Positions 37,964 through 46,088 of a stretch of DNA of 64,000 nt are shown one piece after another. This DNA is from Lysobacteraceae bacterium (GTDB lineage: Bacteria > Pseudomonadota > Gammaproteobacteria > Xanthomonadales > Rhodanobacteraceae): assembly GCA_028871555.1 (NCBI GenBank), contig JAGWNA010000002.1, positions 1-64,000 on the forward strand, given 5' to 3'. A program made the translations under genes and the position numbers. Every line of letters begins with the position of its first letter. The stretch's first letter is position 1. The notes under the pieces are model-generated. The model was given only the letters and a program-made list of their open reading frames with translations, ran no database searches and was not told where the DNA came from.

Positions 37964-38785
37964 ATGGATTCGTTGAACCGTGAATCGGGCAGCCTGGTGT
38001 GCGTGGGGCTCGGCATGACGCTGGGCTCCCACCTCGGTCCGCTGGCGCGCAGCCACATCGAGCAGGCGGACGTGGTGTTCGCCGGGGTTTCCGACGGCAT
38101 CGTCGAGCTGTGGCTGCAGCGCATGCACCGGGACGTGCGCAGCCTGCAGCCGTTCTACCGCGAAGGCAAGTCGCGCATGCAGACCTACCGGCAGATGGTC
38201 GAGGCCATCCTGGCCGAGGTGCGTGCGGGCAAGAAGGTCTGCGGGGTGTTCTACGGGCATCCCGGCGTGTTCGCGTGGGCGCCGCACAAGTCGATCGAGA
38301 TCGCCCGCCGCGAGGGCTACCCCGCGCACATGGAGCCGGGTATTTCCGCCGAAGACTGCCTGTACGCCGACCTGGGCATCGACCCGGGCACCTATGGCTG
38401 CCAGCACTACGAGGCCAGCCAGCTGTTGTTCTACCGGCGCCGCATCGACTCCAGCGCCTACCTGGTGCTGTGGCAGGTGGGGCTGGTCGGCGACCGGTCG
38501 CTGGCGCGCTTCTCCACCGGGGCGTCCTATCGCCAGCTGCTGGTCGACGTGCTGGCGCGCGACTACCCGCTGCAGCATGAGGTGATCATCTACCGCACGC
38601 CCACCTTGCCGATCCAGCAGGCGCGGATCGAGCGGGTGGCGCTGGGCGACCTGCCGCAGGCGGACGTCGGCATGGCCGACACGGTAGTGATCCCGCCAGC
38701 GCAGCCGCTGCTGGCCAACCCGGAGATCCGCGCGCGGCTGGATGCGCTGGACATGGCCGCCGCCGGCGAGGTCTCGGCCGCATGA
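37964..38785 (+). CDS. Borosin-type peptide backbone alpha-N-methyltransferase, split (SonM-like)
   Basis: A 273-residue SAM-dependent enzyme of the tetrapyrrole-methylase fold, in the borosin branch that methylates backbone amides of a precursor peptide. Hallmarks shared with fungal OphMA and Shewanella SonM: SLVCVGLGM at 10-18; R71 and Y75 in SRMQTY (matching OphMA R72/Y76); FYGHPGVF at 96-103; PGISAEDCLYADLGIDPGT from 125; LWQVG; HEVIIYRTPTLPIQ. There is no fused core or clasp, so the substrate must be separate. The ATG at 37964 has AGGAAGG 7 bp upstream; the ATG at 37919 has none. The stop overlaps the GNAT gene (ATGA), and two precursor genes follow. I see no other porphyrin or cobalamin genes that would suggest a precorrin methylase. 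Confidence 0.93.
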   Translation: MDSLNRESGSLVCVGLGMTLGSHLGPLARSHIEQADVVFAGVSDGIVELWLQRMHRDVRSLQPFYREGKSRMQTYRQMVEAILAEVRAGKKVCGVFYGHPGVFAWAPHKSIEIARREGYPAHMEPGISAEDCLYADLGIDPGTYGCQHYEASQLLFYRRRIDSSAYLVLWQVGLVGDRSLARFSTGASYRQLLVDVLARDYPLQHEVIIYRTPTLPIQQARIERVALGDLPQADVGMADTVVIPPAQPLLANPEIRARLDALDMAAAGEVSAA

Positions 38786-39381
38786 GCGATATCGAGCCGT
38801 CGATGTTCGAGTGCGAGACGGGGAGGCTGCGCCTGCGAACGTTGCAGGCGGATGACGAAGCCTTGTTCCACGCCCTCTACACCGATCCGGAGACCATGCG
38901 TTTCATCGGCACGCCGCTGTCCGCGGAACAGGCGTCGGGCAAGTTCCTGAAAATCGTGCGCCGACAAGCCGAGCCAGTCCTCGATGGCCGCTACTTGGTG
39001 ATGGTGGAAAAAAACACGCGCAAATCTCTGGGTATTTGTGGTACGGGGCACTATGATCAGGAGGCCATGCGGATCGAGGTAGGCATGGTTTTGACGTCTG
39101 CGGGGCGTGGACAGGGCTTTGCGACCGAGGCACTGGCGGCTCTGGTCGACCAAGTGTTCGAGCAGCATCCGATGGAGGTCGTGTACGCGCGTTTCGATGC
39201 AGGCAATGCCGCAGCGTGGAACCTTGTCAGCCGCCTGGGATTTGCTCCGGAGGTTGTGGCAGAGGGATTGGAACAGGCTTCAACCAATTGCCGCTGGTCA
39301 GTGCAACGATCAAGGTGGCATGCAAGCAACATAACCAACAGTCAGGGGATTACCGATGTCCAATGTGATCGACTTTCTTGA
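38782..39381 (+). CDS. GNAT-family acetyltransferase (RimJ/RimL-like) of the borosin locus
   Basis: A 199-residue acetyltransferase with the N-terminal ETGRLRLRTLQADDEALFHA, the central beta strand IEVGMVLTSAGRGQGFATEA (acetyl-CoA loop GRGQGFA) and NAAAWNLVSRLGF. It overlaps the methyltransferase stop (ATGA), so the two are made together; acetylation of the mature peptide or of an immunity target is an inference. The last ~25 residues run into the first precursor gene (26-bp overlap) and look unlike a normal GNAT end, so the 3' end may have been altered. A+T content rises inside this gene. Confidence 0.82.
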   Translation: MSDIEPSMFECETGRLRLRTLQADDEALFHALYTDPETMRFIGTPLSAEQASGKFLKIVRRQAEPVLDGRYLVMVEKNTRKSLGICGTGHYDQEAMRIEVGMVLTSAGRGQGFATEALAALVDQVFEQHPMEVVYARFDAGNAAAWNLVSRLGFAPEVVAEGLEQASTNCRWSVQRSRWHASNITNSQGITDVQCDRLS

Positions 39382-39733
39382 ACGGGTGGGACAGGACGCG
39401 CGGTTGCGCCATGCCTCGCAGGACGTAGTGCAACTTGCGCTGGCGGATGCGCAGATCGATCCGGAGTTGCGGGTGGCGATCCACGCCAAGGACCAACGGC
39501 GACTGGAAGCGCTGCTGGGGAAAAGTACGCTTTGCTGTGCATTCATGGCTCCAGAGACGGAAGATGAGGGTGAAGGGATGAGTCCCGCGATGCTGGGAGC
39601 GATTTTTTGCGGAGACCAACCGAAGCTGCAGGCGTTGTTGGGTTTAGATCATTTTTGCTGCATGTTTTTTGCAGACGATGGGGACGAGGAGGAGAGCAGG
39701 GAGAAAGCGGAATTTTGTGTAGCCGGAGTTTGA
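39356..39733 (+). CDS. Borosin precursor peptide 1, two predicted cores
   Basis: A 125-residue peptide. Residues 1-55 form a helical recognition domain (MSNVIDFLERVGQDARLRHA ... AKDQRRLEALLG) of the SonA type. Two predicted core regions follow: STLCCAFMAPE with Cys60-Cys61, then an acidic stretch; and, after a repeated helix GDQPKLQALLG at about 86-96, a second core DHFCCMFFADD with Cys101-Cys102 and another acidic run. An internal duplication of helix plus core is therefore visible. CAGGGGA precedes the ATG. Methylation sites cannot be fixed from sequence. Confidence 0.85.
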   Translation: MSNVIDFLERVGQDARLRHASQDVVQLALADAQIDPELRVAIHAKDQRRLEALLGKSTLCCAFMAPETEDEGEGMSPAMLGAIFCGDQPKLQALLGLDHFCCMFFADDGDEEESREKAEFCVAGV

Positions 39734-39734
39734 G

Positions 39735-40150
39735 TTACCACTGAGGAAGCCGCTCCTCGAACTGGATCGCAAAACGGTCCAGTTCGGCTTTCCGGTCGCG
39801 AATCGGCATGGCCCATTTCCTACTGATGTTGCGCGGGTTCATGTTGACCGAATCGATGACGTTGGTCGTGTCCCACGGGGGCTTGCTTCGGTCGTAGGGC
39901 ACCTTGCGGATCTCAGGCGGATAGTCGAAAAGTGGGGTGGTGTGATCAGTTGTGCCGGCACGACTACTCGTTCGGCAGGTGCTCCTTGTCCCACTTCGCC
40001 TCGAACTCGCTGAGCCATTGCTCGGCCTCCGCAGCGGCGGAAAATCGGGGCGCCGGACAAGTGGCCATCAGCTGGAGGTACGCATAGTGCTGGCGAGGCA
40101 AGAGAACAGGGAATGTTGTCCGAACGCAGGTGGTCGGTTTATCGATCATC
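39735..40150 (-). pseudogene. IS256-family transposase remnant between the precursor genes
   Basis: Read on the minus strand, the upstream part ends AAEAEQWLSEFEAKWDKEH, matching the helix before the third catalytic region of IS256 transposases. After a stop and frameshift come FDYPPEIRKV, then DTTNVIDSVNM (normally YTTNxIESxN), then, after a deletion, NISRKWAMPIRDRKAELDRF and AIQFEERLP, the family C-terminus. The open frame from 40150 to 39964 is only part of it, and its first ~30 residues match nothing I know. I did not find intact terminal repeats. Confidence 0.6.
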
Positions 40151-40191
40151 GTGGTACGTAGCCGCAACAACCAATAATCAGGGGAAACATC

Positions 40192-40488
40192 ATGTCGAAC
40201 GTTGTCGATTTGCTTGAACGGATGGGACGGGACGCGCAGTTGCGTCATGCATCGCAGGGCGAAGTGGAGCTTGCGCTGGCAGAAGCGCAGATTGATCCTG
40301 AGTTGCAGGCGGCAATTATCGCCAAAAATCAACGGCAGTTGGAGGCATTGCTGGGGCGGGGGAGTCTCTGCTGTTTGATGCTTCCGGCCAAGGAGGGTGA
40401 GGACGACGACAGCGAGGAAAGTCCATCGCAAGATGGCGAAGAGATTACCTTGCATCACGCGTTTCGCACTGCGACATCGGCCGGCTAG
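40192..40488 (+). CDS. Borosin precursor peptide 2, one predicted core
   Basis: A 98-residue paralogue of precursor 1. The recognition helices align without gaps over residues 1-55 (MSNVVDLLERMGRDAQLRHA ... AKNQRQLEALLG). The predicted core is GSLCCLMLPAK with Cys60-Cys61 at the same positions as in precursor 1, followed by an acidic stretch (EGEDDDSEES) and a tail ending TATSAG. The leader DNA upstream (ACCAATAATCAGGGGAAA) resembles that of precursor 1 (ACCAACAGTCAGGGGATT), so the gene and its leader were duplicated together. Confidence 0.85.
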   Translation: MSNVVDLLERMGRDAQLRHASQGEVELALAEAQIDPELQAAIIAKNQRQLEALLGRGSLCCLMLPAKEGEDDDSEESPSQDGEEITLHHAFRTATSAG

Positions 40489-40491
40489 TCG

Positions 40492-42321
40492 ATGTTCCGC
40501 TCGGGCAGTCGGTACCGGGTGTTCTTTGTCGGCTGGACCCTGCCGGCGCTTTTGCTGATAGGCACAGCCGTAGCGGCCGTGTCTGTGTCAGACGATCCTG
40601 CTCAAATGCTCAGGCAGGCTGACGCTGCCAAGACATCCAACCATGCTGAGTTCGCTGCGTTGATGCAGCGGCTCAGCAACGGCACGATGAAATTGTCTGC
40701 GCAGCAGCAACTGTATCTACATTACCTTCAGGCATGGCGGATGGGTTATAGCGGCGATTACGATTCAGCCATTCCGCAGTTGAATTCAATTATAGCCGAA
40801 TCTAGAAATGCTACCTTACGATTTCGCGCAGGCGTCACTTTAGTCAATCTGCTTGGCATCGGAGCTCACTATGAGGAGGCTTTTTCACGCCTGAATCAAC
40901 TCCTCGATCACTTGCCGGAAGTGGCCGACAAGGATGCACGCATACAAGTTATAGGTATTGCCTCACAACTTTACATCGAGGCAGGGCAATACGATCTGGC
41001 CACGAAATATGCGGATCAGATGCTCAAGGAAAATCCAGTTGGCGCAAATGCGTGCAAGGCCAACACTTTCAGACTTCAGTCGTTATACAAAAGCCAAAAA
41101 CTGCAGTCGCTTGGCACGCAGTTTCAGGCCGGTATCGAGACCTGCGTTAGAGCGGATGAGCCCCTGTTCGCCAACGCGATACGGTCCTATGTAGCGAGTT
41201 TTTATCTTCAGCAAAGTCAGCCTGAGGCTGCGATCAGTTTGTTGCAAAATAATTATGCTGGGGTCAAGGCTACTCGTTATCCGGCCATGATTTCGACTTT
41301 CGATGCATTGTTGGCGCAGGGGTACTGGAACGTTGGTGATTTAGCGAGAGCCAGGCAATTTGGCCTTGATGCGATCGACAGTGGTGTCAAGAACGCATAC
41401 ACCGAATCGCTTACTACCGCCTATGGACTGCTCTATCGGATCGAAAAGAAGCAAGGCGATCTGGCGGAAGCACTCGCCTATCACGAAAAATACATGGCCG
41501 CCAACAAAGGCTATCTGAACGAGGTCAGCGCCAAGGCATTGGCGTACCAGATCGTCAAGCAGCAGGTGCTGGCGAAAAAGCAGCAGATCGACACGCTGAG
41601 CAAGCAGAACCAGATCCTCACACTGAGGCAGTCGCTCGACCGGAAGGCGGTCGAGACCAGCCGGCTGTACATCACCTTGCTGCTGACGGTGCTGGCGTTC
41701 ATTGCGCTGCTGACCTACCGGATCAAGCGCTCGCAGCTGCGTTTCATGAAGCTGGCCCGCCGCGACGGCCTGACCGGGGTTTACAACCGCCAGCATTTCC
41801 TCGCCGAGGCCGAACGCGAGCTGCAGTACTGCAGGAAATCGGCGCGTGATGCCTGTCTGGTGCTGATCGACCTGGATCATTTCAAGGATTTCAACGACAC
41901 CTATGGCCATGCGACCGGCGATCGCGTCCTGATGCACGCCGTCCAGTCCTGCCAGACGCACCTGCGGTCGACGGACATCTTCGGCCGCCTCGGCGGCGAG
42001 GAGTTCGGCGTGCTGCTGCCCGAGTGCTCGCTGGCCCAGGTCGTCGGCCGCGTCGAGCAGCTGCGTTTGGCGATCGCCACGGTGGCCGATGCCGACGTGC
42101 TCGACGTGGTGGTGTCGGCCAGTTTCGGCGTGGCCACCACGGCCTGCTCCGGCTATGAGTTGCGCGAACTGCTGATCCATGCCGACGACGCGCTGTACCA
42201 GGCCAAGAATACCGGCCGCAACCGTGCCGTGGTGTTCGACAGGACGGAAAACCTGGCACGCGAAAAGCTGCGCAAGTCCCGTGTGGGGACGCCCGCTGCT
42301 GCTGCCCAGCCGAATGCCTGA
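40492..42321 (+). CDS. TPR-sensor diguanylate cyclase (GGDEF protein)
   Basis: A 609-residue protein. Residues 1-30 form a signal or membrane anchor; residues about 60-360 are TPR-like helical repeats in the periplasm; a coiled coil (KQQIDTLSKQNQILTLRQSL) and one helix (LYITLLLTVLAFIALLTY) lead to a C-terminal GGDEF domain with LARRDGLTGVYNRQHF, LIDLDHFKDFNDTYGH and GRLGGEEFGVLLPE. The intact GGEEF site predicts c-di-GMP synthesis. It starts 3 bp after precursor 2. The TPR half is clearly A+T-richer than the GGDEF half, with the change near 41500. Confidence 0.9.
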   Translation: MFRSGSRYRVFFVGWTLPALLLIGTAVAAVSVSDDPAQMLRQADAAKTSNHAEFAALMQRLSNGTMKLSAQQQLYLHYLQAWRMGYSGDYDSAIPQLNSIIAESRNATLRFRAGVTLVNLLGIGAHYEEAFSRLNQLLDHLPEVADKDARIQVIGIASQLYIEAGQYDLATKYADQMLKENPVGANACKANTFRLQSLYKSQKLQSLGTQFQAGIETCVRADEPLFANAIRSYVASFYLQQSQPEAAISLLQNNYAGVKATRYPAMISTFDALLAQGYWNVGDLARARQFGLDAIDSGVKNAYTESLTTAYGLLYRIEKKQGDLAEALAYHEKYMAANKGYLNEVSAKALAYQIVKQQVLAKKQQIDTLSKQNQILTLRQSLDRKAVETSRLYITLLLTVLAFIALLTYRIKRSQLRFMKLARRDGLTGVYNRQHFLAEAERELQYCRKSARDACLVLIDLDHFKDFNDTYGHATGDRVLMHAVQSCQTHLRSTDIFGRLGGEEFGVLLPECSLAQVVGRVEQLRLAIATVADADVLDVVVSASFGVATTACSGYELRELLIHADDALYQAKNTGRNRAVVFDRTENLAREKLRKSRVGTPAAAAQPNA

Positions 42322-42372
42322 CTTCAGCGGGCAGTGGTTGAAGCCATCCCGTTCGAATGGTATTGCAAAGCC

Positions 42373-42399
42373 CGTCATTTCCGTTTCGCGGGAATGACG
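42373..42399. repeat. CGTCATT-type hairpin
   Basis: CGTCATTTCC and GGGAATGACG form a near-perfect stem. It belongs to the same type as the sequences in the 44283-44546 element and lies in the otherwise empty gap between the GGDEF and M28 genes. Confidence 0.6.
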
Positions 42400-42533
42400 T
42401 AAACGAGGCTTCCAGCTCAAGTCAGCGCCGTTCGGCTCGAAGCCTGCCACGCTCCAGATCCGTGGACGAACGGTTACTGAAATTCGGTGCTTGATCAGGC
42501 AAGATGATCGTCTGCCACTGCTGGAGCTGTCCG

Positions 42534-44261
42534 ATGCGCGTCGCGACCATCGTTTCCCTGCTTGCCTTGAGCGTGGCCGCCGGTCCATTGCTGGCGACAT
42601 CTCCGCCGCCGGCGGCGCACCCGCCGCTATCCGCCGCGGAATCCGGCACGCCGGTGGCGCTGGCGCCGCAGATCAACGCCGCGGATTTTGCCCTGTTCGA
42701 CAAAACCCTCGCTTCGGACGCCTTCGGCGGGCGCAAGCCCGGCACGCCGGGTGCGCAGCGCACCACCGACTGGCTGGTGGCGCAGTTCAGGCGGATGGGA
42801 TTGCAGCCGGGCAACCACGGCTCGTTCTTCCAGGCCGTGCCGGCCGACTCGACCCTGCTGCTCAATACCGATGTCACGCTGGATATCGCCAGCCACGGCA
42901 GGCACGCAACATTCGCCTACCGCACCGACATGATGGCGCAGACGCTGCAGGCGAAGGCCAGGGTCGACCTGAAAAACTCGCCGGTGGTGTTCCTCGGCTA
43001 CGGCGTGGATGCGCCGAACTGGCACTGGAACGACTACCGGGGCGTCGACGTGAAGGGCAAGACGGTGATCGTGCTGGTCAACGATCCGGGCTTTGCCAGC
43101 GGCGATCCGAAGCTGTTCCAGGGCCGCACCATGACCTACTACGGCCGCTGGACCTACAAGTACGCCGAGGCCGCGCTCGAGGGCGCCGCCGCCTGCTTCA
43201 TCGTGCACACCAGCGACGCGGCGGCCGGCTATCCGTTCAGCGTGCTGCAGAACAGCGGCAGCGGACCGCAGCTGAGCCTGCCGCCGAGTGTGGATCCGGC
43301 GCCGCGCTTGCCGGTGGCGGGCTGGTTGACGCATGCCGCCGCCACCCGGCTGTTTGCCGCGGCGGGCAAGGACTTCGACCAGCTTGCGGCCGCCGCGGCG
43401 AAGCCGGGCTTCCGGCCGGTGCCGCTGGATGCCACCGCTTCGATCAGCCTGCGCAACCGGATCGGCCACTTCGAGTCGAAGAACGTGCTGGCGATGGTCA
43501 AGGGCAGCCGCAAGCCCGGCGAGGCGGTGGTGTTCACCGCGCACTGGGATCACCTGGGTACCGATCCCACGCTGAAGGGGCACCAGGTCTACAGCGGCGC
43601 GATCGACAACGGCACCGGGCTGTCCATGCTGCTGGAGATCGCCGACGCGTTCGCGCACCAGAAGGTGCCGCCGCAGCGCAGCGTGCTGTTCTTCATGCCC
43701 ACGCTGGAGGAGTCCGGCCTGCTCGGTTCGCAGTACTACGCGGCCAGGCCGGTGTTCGCGCTGGACAAGACGGTGGCCGACATCGCGGTCGACGCGCTGC
43801 CGATCATCGGCCGCGCCCGCGACATGACGGTGATCGGCAAGGGCCAGTCGCAACTGGAGGACATGCTGGCCGACGTGCTGAAGACCCAGGGACGGGTGAC
43901 CGCACAGGAAACCACGCCGGAAAACGGCTTCTATTTCCGCTCCGATCATTTCAATTTCGCCAAGGCCGGCGTGCCCGCGATGCTGGCCAGCTCGGGCCTG
44001 GACCTGTTCGATGGCGGTCGCGCGGCGGGCGAGAAGGCCGCCGCCGACTACACCGCGCACCGCTATCACACGCCGAACGACGTGTTCGATCCGGACTGGG
44101 ATTACTCGGGCATCCTCGAAGACACCCAGGCGCTGTACGAGCTGGGCCAGCGCCTGAGTCACACCGGCGTGTGGCCGCAGTGGTATGCCGACAGTCCGTT
44201 CAAGGCCCGGCGCGAGGCGATGATGAAGCCGGCCGCTGCGGCCGGTGCAACGGTGAAATAA
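42534..44261 (+). CDS. Exported M28-family metallopeptidase
   Basis: A 575-residue secreted zinc aminopeptidase-type protein. It has a signal peptide (MRVATIVSLLALSVAAGPLLA), a PA-domain-like insert (residues about 140-240, KGKTVIVLVNDPG) and the M28 core with likely metal ligands His and Asp in FTAHWDHLG, Asp in AIDNGTG, Glu-Glu in PTLEESGLLG, Asp in VDALPIIG and His in YHTPNDVFD. The ATG at 42534 starts the signal peptide; the upstream in-frame ATG at 42504 is less likely. Confidence 0.92.
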   Translation: MRVATIVSLLALSVAAGPLLATSPPPAAHPPLSAAESGTPVALAPQINAADFALFDKTLASDAFGGRKPGTPGAQRTTDWLVAQFRRMGLQPGNHGSFFQAVPADSTLLLNTDVTLDIASHGRHATFAYRTDMMAQTLQAKARVDLKNSPVVFLGYGVDAPNWHWNDYRGVDVKGKTVIVLVNDPGFASGDPKLFQGRTMTYYGRWTYKYAEAALEGAAACFIVHTSDAAAGYPFSVLQNSGSGPQLSLPPSVDPAPRLPVAGWLTHAAATRLFAAAGKDFDQLAAAAAKPGFRPVPLDATASISLRNRIGHFESKNVLAMVKGSRKPGEAVVFTAHWDHLGTDPTLKGHQVYSGAIDNGTGLSMLLEIADAFAHQKVPPQRSVLFFMPTLEESGLLGSQYYAARPVFALDKTVADIAVDALPIIGRARDMTVIGKGQSQLEDMLADVLKTQGRVTAQETTPENGFYFRSDHFNFAKAGVPAMLASSGLDLFDGGRAAGEKAAADYTAHRYHTPNDVFDPDWDYSGILEDTQALYELGQRLSHTGVWPQWYADSPFKARREAMMKPAAAAGATVK

Positions 44262-44282
44262 GTCGCGGACCCGGGCTCCTTC

Positions 44283-44546
44283 CCGAATGGCACTTGCTTG
44301 AGCGCCGTCATCCCCGAAGCGCCGTCATCCCCGCGAAAGCGGGAAGGGCTTTACAACGGCGAAGCCGGTCATCCAGTACCTTCAAGCGCCGGGAGGCCAC
44401 GAAAGATACTGGATAACCGGCATGCGCCGCTGAAAAGCGCCTCCCGCTCGACCAGCTTTGCTGTCGTGACGCTTCAGAAGCGCTTCGCGGGAGTGACGGA
44501 AAACAGGATTTCGCGCTTGGCAGACTGCTAAGCAAGTGCCGTTCGG
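44283..44546. repeat. Nested-palindrome element, MITE-like
   Basis: Outer inverted arms of 17 bp (44283-44299 and 44530-44546, one mismatch, core GGCACTTGCTT/AAGCAAGTGCC) enclose an inner pair (44365-44382 and 44403-44420, two mismatches in 18, CCGGTCATCCAGTACCTT). CGTCATCCCCGCG-type hairpin parts lie between. No coding capacity. The remaining gap 44547-44653 holds no gene. Confidence 0.65.
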
Positions 44547-44653
44547 TTTCCCTCCCTGCATGCAGGGTGGGAGCCTCACATCCGCAAACCGTTCGCCCCC
44601 ACAATTCGCGCTACGATGCCGGTATCGATCCCGATTTCGGCGGAAGGTGGACG

Positions 44654-46048
44654 ATGGCGCGCTGGCTGTGGCTGGGATGGTTCGTGGTCTGCTGCACGCT
44701 TTCGACGCGCGCCGCCGCGACCGTTGCGGCGACCGCACCCGATCACGCGCAGGGCACGGCCGTGGTGGCGCAGATCGCGCTGGACGGGCCGATCGGGCCG
44801 GCCGCGGCGGAGTATTTCGACGATGCCTCCCGGCGCGCGGTGGCCGATGGCGCGGTGGCGATCGTGCTGCGGCTGGATACGCCGGGCGGGCTGTCCGATT
44901 CGATGCGGCAGATCATCGCGCGCATGCTGGCCAGCGAGGTGCCGGTGCTGGTGTACGTGGCGCCGGGCGGCGCACGGGCGGCCTCGGCGGGCACCTACAT
45001 CCTGTATGCGGGGCAGATCGCCGCGATGGCGCCGGCCACGCACGTGGGTGCGGCCACGCCGGTGAGCCTGGGCGGCGGCACGCCGTTGCCGTTGCCGAAA
45101 ACCGGCGCCAGGCAGCCCGCCGCGGCAGGTTCGTCGGCTGCGCCGGCGGTGGGTGATGGCGGCGACGCCGAGTCGCACAAGGTACTCAACGATGCGATCG
45201 CCTATATCCGTTCGCTGGCGCAACTGCGCGGGCGCAATGCGGCCTGGGCCGAGCAGGCCGTGCGCGGCGCGGCCACATTGACCGCCAGCGAGGCGGCGCA
45301 GCGGCACGTGATCGATTTCGTGGCGAACGACGTGCCCGATCTGCTGGCCAGGGCCGATGGCCGGCAGGTGCAAGTGGGCGACCGCACGGTGACGCTGCGG
45401 CTCAAGGGACTGTCCGTGCGCGACTACGCGCCGAACGCGCGCGCCCGTTTCCTGGCGATCATCACCAACCCGACCATCGCCTACCTGCTGTTGCTGGCCG
45501 GCATCGGCGGACTGTTGCTGGAGGCGACTCATCCCGGCGCGATGCTGCCGGGCATCGCCGGCGGCATCAGCCTGCTGGTCGGCCTCTACGCGCTGCAACT
45601 GCTGCCGGTGAACTATGCGGGGCTGGCGCTGATGGCGCTGGGCCTCGGCCTGCTGGTGGCCGAGGCGGCCAATCCGACGGTCGGTGCGCTGGGCATCGGC
45701 GGGGTGATTTCATTCGTGCTGGGATCGGTGATGCTGATGAATACCGCGGTGCCGGGCTATGCCGTGAATCTGGGCGTCATCGCAGGTATCGCGGTGTGTG
45801 CCGCGGGCCTGCTGGGCTTGCTGCTGTGGCTGGTGTTCCGGGCGCGGCGTTCGCGCCGGGTCACCGGGGACCCGGCGATGCTGAGCGAGACCGCCCAATT
45901 GCTGGAACCGGTGGCCGCCGGCGGCGAAGCCTGGGCGCTGGTGCACGGCGAACGCTGGCGCGTGCATTGCGAGACCGCGCTGCCGGCGGGCGCGCGGGCG
46001 CGCATCGTGCGCCGGCAGGGCCTGTTATTGTGGGTGGCGCCGGAGTGA
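44654..46048 (+). CDS. NfeD-type membrane serine protease
   Basis: A 464-residue membrane protein of the long NfeD class. Residues 1-22 are a signal sequence; residues 35-230 form a ClpP-like domain with [17 protein letters not shown], the nucleophile S111 in ASAGTY and the likely base K176 in SHKVLND. Five or so helices occupy 285-415, and a C-terminal OB-fold follows. Such proteases are thought to clip the stomatin partner encoded 40 bp downstream. GGAAGG precedes the ATG. Confidence 0.92.
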   Translation: MARWLWLGWFVVCCTLSTRAAATVAATAPDHAQGTAVVAQIALDGPIGPAAAEYFDDASRRAVADGAVAIVLRLDTPGGLSDSMRQIIARMLASEVPVLVYVAPGGARAASAGTYILYAGQIAAMAPATHVGAATPVSLGGGTPLPLPKTGARQPAAAGSSAAPAVGDGGDAESHKVLNDAIAYIRSLAQLRGRNAAWAEQAVRGAATLTASEAAQRHVIDFVANDVPDLLARADGRQVQVGDRTVTLRLKGLSVRDYAPNARARFLAIITNPTIAYLLLLAGIGGLLLEATHPGAMLPGIAGGISLLVGLYALQLLPVNYAGLALMALGLGLLVAEAANPTVGALGIGGVISFVLGSVMLMNTAVPGYAVNLGVIAGIAVCAAGLLGLLLWLVFRARRSRRVTGDPAMLSETAQLLEPVAAGGEAWALVHGERWRVHCETALPAGARARIVRRQGLLLWVAPE

Positions 46049-46088
46049 AAAACCCGCTGGTTCACAACACGATTCACGGGAGACAGTC

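Noticed and set aside
37964-38785. Reading the methyltransferase as a precorrin/uroporphyrinogen methylase
   Set aside because: The fold is shared, but the borosin-specific residues (R71, Y75, FYGHPGVF and PGISAED context) and the adjacent precursor genes fit better; no cobalamin genes are nearby.
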